A DNA stretch of 64,000 nucleotides from Microthyrium microscopicum (lineage: Eukaryota > Ascomycota > Dothideomycetes > Microthyriales > Microthyriaceae), in the NCBI GenBank assembly GCA_010405405.1, contig MU004237.1, forward strand, positions 1,995,345 through 2,059,344, in the 5' to 3' direction. The notes below the pieces were generated by a model. That model saw only the letters and a list, made by a program, of their open reading frames with translations, was not told the origin of the DNA and ran no database searches. Below, in pieces: positions 35,979 to 46,803 of this stretch. The translations under genes and the position numbers were made by a program. Every line of letters begins with the position of its first letter. The first letter of the stretch is position 1.

Positions 35979-38900
35979 TCAGCCCGTAGAATCGGTTTTC
36001 GCAGCGGTCGAGTCGACTTTGGAAGCGCCACCAGATTCTGCATTAGCTCGTTTGGCAATGTCCTTAATCTTGTCAAGTGAGAATGCTTTACTGACATCCG
36101 CTTCGTGACGCACATAGTTCCTTCAGATTTGTTAGAGGCTGCATGGATCACAATGCAAAATAACTTACCAGAGCGAGTCCTCGGTGGGCCGATTGGACCC
36201 ATCGCCAGAATGGCGTTCAATATGAGCATCCAAGGTACCCAGAATGCCCTTAGTAATTCCGAGCGACGTCTTTTTCTGCTCCATGGATGAGGATTTGTCC
36301 TGCACCGCAGCCCAGTTATTCTTCAAGGATGCTATCTTTTCGACCTGTGACTCAAATACTTTTCGAGAAGCCGATGAGCTTGAGCTGTGGTGTCGATCCT
36401 GATCGTGAGATTTATCGTGAGACTTAGGACGATGGCTCTTATACTGATCATCTCGCGACTCTCTTCTATTATGATCCCGAGGGCGGCCATGCTGGTCACG
36501 ATCTGGATAACTACGAGGGCGACTGTCAGGAGTACCATTACTTCCTTGTCCGTGTCGGCGCTGCGGGGTGGAGTTGTTATGACCGCGATCCTGGCGAAAT
36601 GATGTATTGTTTCGGTTGTCTCGATCGTAGCCGGAGTTGGTATAATCGTTATTTCGATTTGACTGGTAATGGTCATCATAATGGGAGTTGGACAGTCTAC
36701 GGCGACGATCTTCTGCGTGGCGACGGTCCACTTGATGATAATCGTTATGGCTATGTCGATTGTCGTCTCTATCATCGCGAGGGCGTGGAGAACGGGAGCG
36801 ATCTCGAGATCGATAATCTCGTCTATGAGTCTCTTGATAAGGGCGAGAGGACTTTTGGTGCTCAGGCGACCTATTGCTTCGATTACGCCCATCGTCTCGA
36901 AGAGAATATGCGGAGGCAGCCTGAGGACGTCTAGACTTCTTAGCTTGATCCTCGCGATTTCGTCCACGCTCGCGATCATCTGGCTTTCGAGTTTTGTTAT
37001 TCTCCGGCCGGTCGGCAGTAACACTATTTTGCCGACGCGTTTCTGGAGTGTTTTCAGAACTCAGCTTTCGTCGTTTGGGGGCCTGCTCGCCGTCATCTGG
37101 GGCTTTACGACGATGACCATTGGGCTGTTCGCTAGCGCGGGAATCCGGTCGTTCTATCGATGGGACAACTCCGCTCTGGCTATTAGTCCGCTGGCGATCC
37201 TTGAGATGACCGGGAATCGGTGTTCCATTGGTGCTGTGGTTGCCATTTTGCTTCTTGACCCGATCCTTGGCCGATTTCTTGTTGTTCCGATGATGATTCT
37301 CAAAGCGTTTCTTGGCGTCTTCTGCATCACTGTTTCGGATCTTGAGGCAAGTAATCAGGTAATTGGCACGACGAACCAGATGAACTTGTCGAGGCGATCG
37401 TTTAGCAGCGCCTGCTTTTGCTGCCTCTGTCGACTTGTCCTCGGTTTTGATGTTGGCAGTGCCTTGTCGCTCTTGTTTGTTCTTGATGTGATCTTCCTCA
37501 AGGAACAATTTATCGTGCAGACCCAATTCTGGATCACGCAACATTTCAGCCCAAGCACCAAAGCCGTATCGAGCGAGACCAACCGTTAGCATGCCATCTT
37601 CTCGCGAACCCCATGAGCAGCTATACTGTGCCGGCTTAGTTGCTTCAGGGATGCGGAATGCTTGAATATCAGAAGCTTGCTCAACAGTCTTTCGGAGCAT
37701 CCGCATGTCATCGGGTCGAGTCAGAAAGGTGTCGCAGTTGATCTTCTTCTTCGATCCCTCAGGATGTGTACAAAGAACCGCCTTGATATCCTTTTGGTTT
37801 TTCTTTGTCGGTGGATTCTTGATTTCTTCAGCTTCACGTTCTTCCATGGCACGTTTACACTTGTCAGCAAGCTCTTGATAAGCAGCCTTAAGGACGTCGA
37901 TATTACGACCAACCAGCTTGGCTTGTTTGACGATTCGAGCTTGTACATCCTCATCGAAGATTGAACCAGATTTGTCGCAAGCGTTAATGAAACGTTGCCA
38001 TTCCTTGTCATCCAGAGGGCGCTTTGGATCCTTGCTCCATTCTTCGTCAGTGTCAGTGAGCTCGGTAAGCTCGGAGTCAGAATCCTGAAGAGCAGCCAGA
38101 GCAGTGGCAGTGGCAGCATTGCGCTTTGCCTGGCGTTTTGCAGAGCGCTGGGGCTTCTCTGACTGCGCAGTAGCATCGCCTCGCTTTCTAGGCTTGGTGT
38201 CTTGTGCGGCCACCTTCGTCGCCTTTTCTGCCTGCTCCTTTTGAATCTCCTCTTCCACAGCTTTGATCTTCTCAGCCGGAATGATATCCTCCCAGCTGCC
38301 TTGGAAGGTGACACTAGTGATAAAGCTCTGTTGAAACTGATCACCGCCATCGAAGTTGCCAATGTCGGAGACATTGTTCTCGTAAAGATCTGCACCTGCC
38401 AGTACAGAATCAATGTCCATCTCTTCGAGCTTCTTTTGGTTGTCGCCTTTCTCAAACAATTTGACAGAGCGGTTCTTCAGAAGAGCACTGATCTCCTCAT
38501 TCGAAGTTGGGGCATTGGTGGCACGTTCATGCTTCTTAAGCAAAGAATCTTTCTCCTTGTCCACAGCTCCACTCTGAATAATAAGCATTTCGAGGAGTCG
38601 TTTGTTGTGCGCACGTTCGATAATGTCTTCGTCAACAGTGTCGGAGGAAACGAAGCGGAAGACAGTGACAGGCTTTGTTTGTCCAATGCGATGAGCACGG
38701 GCGAGTGCCTGTAGATCCGCTTGTGGATTCCAATCCGAATCGATGAGAATGACTGTATCAGCAGTCATGAGATTGAGGCCAAGCCCACCAGCACGCGTCG
38801 AGAGAAGGAAAACAAAATCCTCACTACCAGGAGCATTGAAATGCTCGATGGCCGCTTCACGATCTTGAGAGGCAACGGTTCCATCAAGTCGTTGATACTG

Positions 38901-41427
38901 GTGGCCTTTGAAGCGAAGATAATCGGCGATCAAATTGAGCATGCCGACGAGTTGGGTGAAGATGAGGACTCGATGGCCATCTTGCTTCAGCTTTGGTAAG
39001 AGTGCATTCAACAACATCATTTTGTTGCTGTGCTTGACCAATCCGTTGACATATTCAGCGTTTGTGGGGTTATCGCCAAGGATCTTGCGTTCGGCATCAG
39101 CAAGCAAAAATGGATGGTTGCTACACTTCTTCAATTCCATCATGACATTGAGCAATGATTGCTTCTGTCCAGCCCCTGGGGAGTTGAGGAAGCTGTAGTT
39201 TCGAGTGAGAATGGCTTGATAATATTGTAGCTGGGCTGCTGCCAAGTCAACGCGAAGGATCTTCTCGGTCTTCGATGGCAGATCTTTGGCAACGTCTTTC
39301 TTGAGGCGTCGTAGGAAATAGTTGCCGACCTTGGTTCGAAACTCTTGCACCTCAGCGGCTGCTCCTGCCCCTTCAATATCTTTTAGCTCTTCAACCTCTC
39401 CTGGATTGAGGAAGTTGAGTAATGCCATAAGCTCTTCAATACTGTTTTGCATAGGGGTGCCAGTAATGAGGAGCTTGTTGGGGATATTAAGATTGAAGAG
39501 GATTTCGTAAAGCTGTGCCTTGGGATTCTTGAGACGATGGGCCTCATCAACAGCCAGGTATTCCCATTTGATCTTGGGGAGGATATTGGCACCATCCTTC
39601 GATGCGTCCTGAAGAACAAATTCATATGTCGTGATCATGACGTTGAATTTTGTCTTCTTTGTATCCTGATCAAACAGCTCGAGCTCTTCAATTATCTTTC
39701 GAGATTTTCTATTTCCGATGTAGGTGACAACGTTAAGAGATGGAGCCCAGACTGCGAAGGTGTCTTGCCATGCTGTGAGGGTGGAGAGGGGAATGACACA
39801 GAGGAAAGGACGGCCTTGCTTTTGGCAGTTGACAAGCCAACTCATCATGGCGACGGTTTGTACCGTTTTCCCGAGACCCATTTCGTCGGCAAGGATAACA
39901 TTGGTTTGATTGGTCCACTTGTGGATCATCCAAGCGAGACCAAAGAGCTGAAATTGTCGCATAGTTCCATTCTCGACACAAGATGGCTGCATGTACTCCT
40001 GTTTGGGAGTTCCTGCGAGCTCGTTCTGAACGACGTCGAGCTTTCGCACGTGAGCATACCGATTGCGGTTTGATTTGCTCTCGTCGTTGTGAAAATGGTA
40101 CTTTCGCCCACGGTCATTATAGTCGTCGATTTGTTTTTGTGCGATACGACTAATATCTTCCTCAGATTCCCAGGTGCAAGAGTCGTAGCCAAGGCCTTTC
40201 CACTTGACGTAGTAGGATGTGATGTTGTAGTCGTCAATGGAACAGTCAATAACTCGCTCCACTTGTTGACACTTTGTCACATTGTCCTTGAGTTGTTCAA
40301 AATCGAGCATCTGGCGTTCCTTCTCCTCGGGTGTGCAATGCCCGTTTTCGATATTGATCCATGGCTCAACATATTTTCTATAATAGTTGACTACTTTGCG
40401 GTAGCCTTTCATCGGCTTAAGGTCTGTATGATCTTCCCAGGTTGCATGGAAGTGTGACTTGTCTTCCAACTTGATCTGGAACTTGAAGTGTTCAATGTCA
40501 AGATCAGGATAGTCCCAATCATAGTCCGGGAGCTTTTCGAAATTGAGAACAACTCCGATTTTCGGCGAGTCGTCCACGTATTCGTATTCTTCCACAGCAA
40601 GTAGATCGTCCTCATCAGTCTCATCATCCAGTGCGTAGTTTGTCGTGACTTTTTGTCGGGTTGAGAACCGCTGGTAGTGTGACGAAAGTTGAACACCATC
40701 ACTGATGGCTTCCTTTGCTAGCCGCTTCTGCTTCTTCGATTGTCTATTACGCTTGTTTGTGACGAACTCATCTCCATCAGATTCGGAATCGCTGGAAGGA
40801 GAAGGGCGTTTCGATGCTATGGCTAGTCAGTATGAAGCTTCGCTTTTAAGCAGGTGTCACTAACACTTGGCTGTAGAGGTTCGGATAACCCGCCGCTTCT
40901 TATTACGGGGGACTATGTCCGAGTCGGAATCATCGGAAGGAGAATCAACCTTCCATACGTTAGCTTTAAAATGAAAGGGCGATGAACGAATTTACCAGTG
41001 GCTGAGATCGTTGAGGCCGCCCCTAAAATAGTTAGCATTTTTGGTCATAGAGTGAAAATATATGTCAAGAACGTACACTACGACGCAGGCCGTATAGACC
41101 TGGGTTCTTGCGCATGTCATCTCGCTCATCATAATCTGATTTGCGCTTGCGCGATGTAGACGTTCCGGTTGAGCTTGCCGGAGTGGGCGCGTCGCTAACA
41201 GTGGACTGCCGAGTAGGCGCTACAGGCTCGTTGTAGTCATCATCGTCAGATCCCTCAGCATCGACATCCGAATTCGAGTCCTCAATCTCCAAGGCATCTT
41301 TGGCATCGTATACACTCTCTGCTTCAGAGGCAGAAGGATCGTCTTCGGTGACTGGGGTGGAAAGGCGGGATTGGCTGCGTTGAGAAGTGGGACGAGGGGA
41401 GGGGACTTGATCTGGGATAGAAGCCAT
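35979..41427 (-). CDS. chd1: Chd1-type chromatin-remodelling ATPase
   Basis: Five exons: 41427-41077, 41022-40996 (27-bp micro-exon), 40949-40865, 40816-36169 and 36120-35979; 1750 aa. Residues 1-220 are acidic with basic nuclear-localisation patches (KKRRV). Two chromodomains follow at about 235-405. The Snf2 ATPase has LADEMGLGKT (about 464), DEAHRLKN and the helicase C-terminal DSDWNPQADLQALARAHRIGQ, all intact. A SANT/SLIDE-type DNA-binding region lies near 1100-1300, then a long Arg/Asp/Ser-rich tail. The last exon adds NYVRHEADVSKAFSLDKIKD, the conserved end of Chd1, which an unspliced reading would miss. Chd1 spaces nucleosomes on transcribed genes and its chromodomains can read H3K4 methylation. 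Single-copy housekeeping function is expected. Confidence 0.93.
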
Positions 41428-42823
41428 ATTGTTGGTCTCTGAGGAAGGTATTATAGGTTCAGGAGAACCATCTGGAGATGATAGGGACTCGGATGGGCCT
41501 GATGAATGTATGTCAGTTGCGACTAAGCAGAAAATATGAGGGAGATGCAGTTTTCAAAGTAGGTGGGTGAACTGAGCAGACTAAGGCGACCAAGAATCCA
41601 CGGGAAACCTAAGTATACAACTAGGAATGATAGTGTCGCATATGTTTTGATGCCCACGATGATCTTTCTGATGAAAGTCGATGGCGGAGGCCGATGAGCA
41701 ATTGTCGGCTTGTGTTGCACGAGAGCGACTGTCTTCGGCAGCGTTGTAGCGTATAGAATCTCCTGATGTGTTCGAACATGGTAGACAAGTGTTGTATAGC
41801 ACGACTTTGGCAGCAGGAAGGGTATATAAGATGGCATTTGATGACTTTGGATGTCCGGCTGGCGGCTGGCTCAGGGAAAATTGGAGCGGGCTGGAGAAGA
41901 GCATGGAAGGGAATACGGGAATTTACTTACGCGCCATGAATCCAGAATCCCTAACTGGAGAGAGAATAGAAAAATAAAGACAAAGGAGATTGGGGGTGGA
42001 TTGGTGGGAGATGTTGATGTGGGATGGGGATGGAAGTAGTGCGGAATTGGAGGAGACGAAGCAAAGGTTGCCAGAGACTTGCACTTTGCCTGGTCGCTGG
42101 CGTCGCCTTGGCATTGACTGGCAGTCAAAGTCGGAGGTTAGGGTAGCCGCCGCGCTTAGTGCTTATTGAGCCAATCATCACCTTGATTGCCGCGGGGTGA
42201 AGATATTTAATCTTTGGTAGGGCTACAAGGTGATATCAAGACCAGAAAACATTTTGCGGTTAAAACTTACAAGCGTGACCAAATCACCAGTCATACTCCA
42301 GTTGTCGCCAAATTCCTCACGCGGTTAGATATCACATAGATCTGTTGGCACAATAGGTACCCTGAGTAGCATGTTTGATTGACCTTTAACATGCTAAGCA
42401 AAAGCTACAAACATGCTATATTCAAATAGGAATGAGACAAATCGCCGGCTAAAATCTTATCCCAAATTTCATCTATGTCTTCTTATCAAGATGCCCGAAG
42501 ACCGTGGTCTTCATCCTGAAGATTGTGTCTCCAAGCAGGCTGCTAGTCGCAGTAGTGGTATCCTCCATTTGACGATATGGCCTTGCCCGAGACATTGCCC
42601 ACAGTGACTGAGTCTGATTAAGAGCGTGAGCCATATTTATCAGTCATGCGCAAGACGAGGTTATGTGCATGCACAGAATGTGCTTTGCGCACCTGAGGCG
42701 AGTGTTTTCATGGTCCTCGTCTGTAGCAGCATACAATGATGCGTTGGAAATCGCTGTTGTAACTCGGGAGTGGTCCAGCATCAAATGCGAATGTAGAATT
42801 GTAAACAAATTCCAAAACCATCT
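41428..42823. other. Intergenic, upstream of chd1
   Basis: About 1.4 kb. Minus-strand frames at 41523-41904 and 41871-42128 could lie in the chd1 5' leader but show no protein family. The plus strand has only short chance frames. No RNA gene or repeat recognised. Confidence 0.45.
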
Positions 42824-43432
42824 TCATGGTGGTCTTCCTCGTTGTGCCTCCGGACTCGACCCCAACAACTTCGTAAGCCCGCGCGGCGTCTTTGGCGGCG
42901 CAGGACTAATATTGTCAATCCCACTCCTCCACTGACTCCCAGTCGTCCTATAACTCTCCTCCCTCCTCAACTCCCTCCTCGTCTGTCTCCCTCGTCCACC
43001 CGCCAGCGCAGTCGCAGTCCAGGTCTGTACCCTTGCAATAGGTTTGCGACAAGGTTTCGCAGGGTCCAACAGCACTTCTGGAGGCGCTTGTTGTGATAGC
43101 CATGACTCCATGTAGTTCTTCTTTTCTGGGTGTAGGAGACGGAAGCTGGGTGAGGTTATGGGACGCGAGCGCATCACTAGTTGCGGCGAACTGGAACGCT
43201 TATCGGTAGTGTTGCTGGCAGAAAGGTCGGAGGGGCTGGCGGCTTTACCAACGGCGGGAAGTTGGTGCTGCTCGGGGTCTTTCTTGGTAGAGGGGAAGGA
43301 TATTGTGTTGCGCTTGCGTTCGGCGCGGGTTCGTTGTTTGCGGATGGTGCGTGTGCGGAGGTCGGATCGTGGTTGAGTGTTGCGACCGGCGGACCGGCTT
43401 CTGACTTGGACGGAGGCGCGGGTAACGGCCAT
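42824..43432 (-). CDS. Hypothetical basic Arg/Ser-rich protein
   Basis: Single open frame of 202 aa starting MAVTRASVQVRSRS. It is rich in Arg, Ser, Pro and Thr, with basic clusters (IRKQRTRAERKRN) that could act as nuclear localisation signals, and is probably disordered. No domain, signal peptide or membrane segment recognised. Plus-strand frames overlap it (43158-43504), but this one is longer and less odd in composition, with a plausible ATG. It may be a short lineage-specific gene or a chance frame in GC-richer DNA. Confidence 0.45.
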   Translation of the reverse strand: MAVTRASVQVRSRSAGRNTQPRSDLRTRTIRKQRTRAERKRNTISFPSTKKDPEQHQLPAVGKAASPSDLSASNTTDKRSSSPQLVMRSRPITSPSFRLLHPEKKNYMESWLSQQAPPEVLLDPAKPCRKPIARVQTWTATALAGGRGRQTRRELRREESYRTTGSQWRSGIDNISPAPPKTPRGLTKLLGSSPEAQRGRPP

Positions 43433-44140
43433 AGTTATGTTAAGATAATCATATATGTTCAGGTTCAAGAGTTCGGTACAATATGCGAACGGCTTGCGCC
43501 ATAGCTTGAAAGGTTGTTAGATGGGAGGCTACGATGTCATTGTGACTCGAGGCTCTTGGACATTAAGGCTGCAGAAACTGGTGATCGGGTGACTAATCAG
43601 AGGGCCTCAAGGGTTCGTATATCCTGTGGCGAAGTAGATTAACTGCAAGGTCCCTGTACCAACCTTGGAAGTCTATCTACTCTGTGTGTCTGTTTATCCA
43701 ATACTATTCAAGTCTTCGAGGTCATGTTTTGGTTCGGTCAATACTGGTATGAGACATGTGTAGTCTTGTGGCTGCCATTTTTATCTTATCTCCATAAATC
43801 TGTGATCATCCAACTACATCCCATCAAGTCTATTTTTGTTGAGACCAACTTTCGATCGAAAACAGGAGATACTTCTAAGGGCTCCCATTGAGTAAGCTAA
43901 TGCAACTTTAGTTCTCTCAGCATTGGCGAATTTGATGCAGAAGCAAGAGCCGGGCAGCGTGATAATGGACTTATGAGAACACCATGACATGGAGGAGAGA
44001 GAAGACGACATTGCTTTTAAGACCTTCATAGGCTCATATTGACATGCAAACTTCGAATAGATCTGGATCTTGAATATCCTCGACGATCATGAAAAGGGCA
44101 AACGCGAGGTAGAGTAGATTAATGCGTCGGATGCGCTAAG
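43433..44140. other. Intergenic, no gene recognised
   Basis: Contains a minus-strand frame of 71 codons (43814-44029) without supporting features. I looked here for a missing Cys-rich 5' exon of the gene at 44141 and found none. Confidence 0.45.
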
Positions 44141-44563
44141 ATGAGCGATGAAGGTGCACCAACGGAGCCAAACGCCCATCATTTGTCGATTCGCGTCAAG
44201 AAGCTCATGATTGCCCATTTGCTTCAAGAGGAAGATGAACTTTTGTACCTCCTGGATAAACATCATTACAACCTGCCTGCTGATATGAAATATCCACCGC
44301 ATGTTGACGGTCCGGGAGAAGAGGATCGGAAATCTGACAATGACGATAACGAAAACTCTGGCAGTTCTCGCCGCCGTGGTATTTCAACACCTCGCAATAG
44401 GCAGAAGTCTTGCGCTACCTCCTCGCCTCCTCATGACACTGTTGAAAAGTTTGGCAGCGTTTCGCGGCAAGTTTTATACGGTCTGGTGACCGCGCTTCAC
44501 GCGCAGAGACAGAGGTCGCGCAGCTTCGAAGTCGACGGGCGAATACACTTCGCTATATTGTGA
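44141..44563 (+). CDS. Short member of the Cys/His-rich family, lacking the Cys cluster
   Basis: Single frame of 140 aa. Its start (HHLSIRVKKLMIAHLLQEED) matches the middle of the protein at 45288-46217 (HRHMSIRLKKLVVARLNDEE), including the following His-rich stretch, and is followed by a Ser/Asp-rich tail. The Cys cluster that precedes this segment in the relative is absent, and no exon for it is visible upstream. It is therefore a 5'-truncated paralogue, either a pseudogene or a shortened gene. The tail after residue 60 has no counterpart I can align. Confidence 0.45.
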   Translation: MSDEGAPTEPNAHHLSIRVKKLMIAHLLQEEDELLYLLDKHHYNLPADMKYPPHVDGPGEEDRKSDNDDNENSGSSRRRGISTPRNRQKSCATSSPPHDTVEKFGSVSRQVLYGLVTALHAQRQRSRSFEVDGRIHFAIL

Positions 44564-45287
44564 AGTCTGGCACATCTATCCCAGACTGGATGGTAAATGA
44601 TGAAGCTTGAATAAGACTGTGGTAAATGAGACGAGCTGTCAAGAAAACCTGACTCAATATTTATCTGTCGTTTCTCTAGCACACTGTTCACGCGGCTGAG
44701 AGTATCGTTTTCCAGAATCTGAACTTGCTTCTTGGTTAATGAAGGTCACGTAACTAGTCTGCTGAGGGACTGGCCAATGGTTGTATTTAGCAACATGTAG
44801 ATACAGTAATGGATTCTACCGGCTGTTAGGCCACGCTTAAATGAACATTGATGCTCAGATACAATGCATACGATTTGTGAGATTGTACGAGACCGCGATC
44901 AGACTCACCGAGCTAACACGTCCTCTACTTGCACGCAGTGTCGCTTCAGAACACACCACTTCGACAGCATGCTAGCAGCGAATGGCCATGTGGGAACCGG
45001 CGAGAAACGTGTCAAGATATTCTTAACCTTAGACTAACATCCTAGGCCCATTACTCTATCATTTCTTCCTCGAACATGACACTTCAACCACTAACAAGAA
45101 AGATGCCAACAAGTTACAGTGTTGGAGGCCGCCAAAAGCTAGAGTCAAATCTTCAATCATGTCGCATAAAAGAAGCTGAGTTCCATTTCTGGATTTGCAA
45201 TCCCCACTCACTCTATAAGGCTTCAACAGACTCCTTGTTCGTTAAAATTGGTCAATTTGACGTACTCAAGCAGCAGTACAGCTCCAA
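44564..45287. other. Intergenic between two paralogues
   Basis: About 0.7 kb. A frame at 45076-45375 overlaps the start of the next gene in another phase and is not supported. No RNA gene or repeat seen. Confidence 0.45.
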
Positions 45288-46217
45288 ATGGAAGATCTCC
45301 CTCAACCTCAACATGATCGCAACTCGCGATCTAGTCGCCGCTCTCGGTCGCCTGACACTCAATCCAACGCAGTAAGCTATCGCTCTCGATCAAATGAACC
45401 ATCTCTCAGCAGTCACGATGGTGCCCGAGACTTAAACGCCCCTTCCCACCGTTCTAACATCTCTCCGCCATCATCCTCGTCGGCAAATTCGCTGATGAAT
45501 CTGGACGTCTACTACGAAAGGCTGAATAGATCAATGGACAATTACGATTACGCAGTGATATACAATCTAAACGAGGCAGCCTTACTCAAGTCCACTTGTC
45601 CCGCGGACCTGTCAGGATATCCCTATAGCTGCCATTTCTATAGTCGTAAATGCGACTACGTCTTCCACCTTTGTCCCGAATTCGTCGGGGGACTCTGCGA
45701 AAACACAAGTTTGTGGCACTGGCAATCATACAACGATAACGAGCGTCCAGAATACTATCGAGCACTGCACATGCATGAAACTTGCAAATTTATCCGGCCT
45801 ATAGCAGAGAACATGCTTGTGCATAAGCTGGACTCGATTGCAGATAGCAGCTTTACATGCAATCAATATCATTATAATGACGTGGAACGCTTGAACTCAC
45901 ATCGCCATATGTCTATTCGCTTGAAGAAGCTTGTTGTAGCAAGGCTGAACGATGAGGAGCACAGCGAAAAAGCATTATTTTTCCGCCATAATCAACACTT
46001 GCATGAAGATAGGAGAGATGTCCCGTCAAGAAATCCTTTCTCAAATGATTCTTCATCAAATGATCCTTCAACGAATGATCCTTCATCAAATGGTTCTACT
46101 TTAGATGGACCTTCTTCAGCATCTGATAAATCGTCTGATGAGTCGAATGCCACTGAAGTGCCTGCTTTCGAAACAAGGCGTGCTGGTGCAGAAGGCTCTG
46201 ATATGGTCGATACCTAG
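45288..46217 (+). CDS. Cys/His-rich protein, family member B
   Basis: Single frame of 309 aa, start MEDLPQPQHDRNS. Residues 1-65 are Ser/Arg-rich. The middle holds TCPADL, then C-x5-6-C pairs and DYVFHLCPEF-x4-C, the same order as TCPVEL...FHLC in the gene at 28356-29174, so both belong to one family. A later HETCKFIRPIAENM and HMSIRLKKLVVARL segment is shared with the truncated copy at 44141-44563. The C-terminus has short tandem repeats (NDSSS, NDPST, NDPSS) coded by imperfect 15-bp units at about 46045-46095. No signal peptide. Function unknown. Confidence 0.65.
   Translation: MEDLPQPQHDRNSRSSRRSRSPDTQSNAVSYRSRSNEPSLSSHDGARDLNAPSHRSNISPPSSSSANSLMNLDVYYERLNRSMDNYDYAVIYNLNEAALLKSTCPADLSGYPYSCHFYSRKCDYVFHLCPEFVGGLCENTSLWHWQSYNDNERPEYYRALHMHETCKFIRPIAENMLVHKLDSIADSSFTCNQYHYNDVERLNSHRHMSIRLKKLVVARLNDEEHSEKALFFRHNQHLHEDRRDVPSRNPFSNDSSSNDPSTNDPSSNGSTLDGPSSASDKSSDESNATEVPAFETRRAGAEGSDMVDT
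46045..46095 (+). repeat. 15-bp coding tandem repeat
   Basis: Three to four imperfect units of AATGATCCTTCATCA encode Asn-Asp-Pro-Ser-Ser repeats near the C-terminus of the Cys/His-rich family member B. Such coding minisatellites vary in length between strains. Confidence 0.7.
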
Positions 46218-46803
46218 GTAGTCAACCAGAGGAAGGAGGGTCGGGTTCTGGTGAGTCAGAAAACACGACGATGTCATTTCACTAAAAACTCTCTTTGGTC
46301 TCTTTGGCACGATTTTTGTTACTGTCTATATCGGCAACTGCGACTGGTAGCGACTGGAATACGATTGTGCGGATTCTATCATTCTGGATATCAAGACATG
46401 CAAGTGGACGAAGGCTTTCCATTATCTTGAAATAGGCGTGCGATTAGTACTTCATTCCTTTCGTTATATCCTAAGAGATGAGTCTCTCAAAAAAGATTGG
46501 GAGGAAAACTAGGCCAATGCCCAATGGCTAATGTCACCCAAAGGTCAATGCAGTTGTCAGTAACTTAGTAGTATTGTTAAGGTAGCGGGCCGAAGTTCTT
46601 CGTACTAGAAACATGTATTAAGTCATACGGATTAATCGCTCGCAAATATCAATGTACAAGCTAGCCGAAAGATGTATCTTTCCAACACATGTACAAGTGT
46701 AAGAAAGACATTGCGACTAGCAGACTCTCTGTTCGTTGAAGCACCTTCAATCGCCTTATCATGTCATATAGAGGAGATGTCTCCTCCGCTACCTTCGCCA
46801 GTC
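46218..46803. other. Intergenic between convergent genes
   Basis: About 0.6 kb holding two 3' ends. No open frame of note and no repeat. Confidence 0.5.

Noticed and set aside
36669-37589. Plus-strand frame of 306 codons with hydrophobic stretches
   Set aside because: Antisense to the Arg/Ser-rich tail of chd1; the apparent membrane segments come from reading that biased sequence backwards.
43814-44029. Possible Cys-containing minus-strand mini-gene
   Set aside because: No signal peptide with cleavage site, no conserved pattern, and no relation to the neighbouring Cys-rich family.
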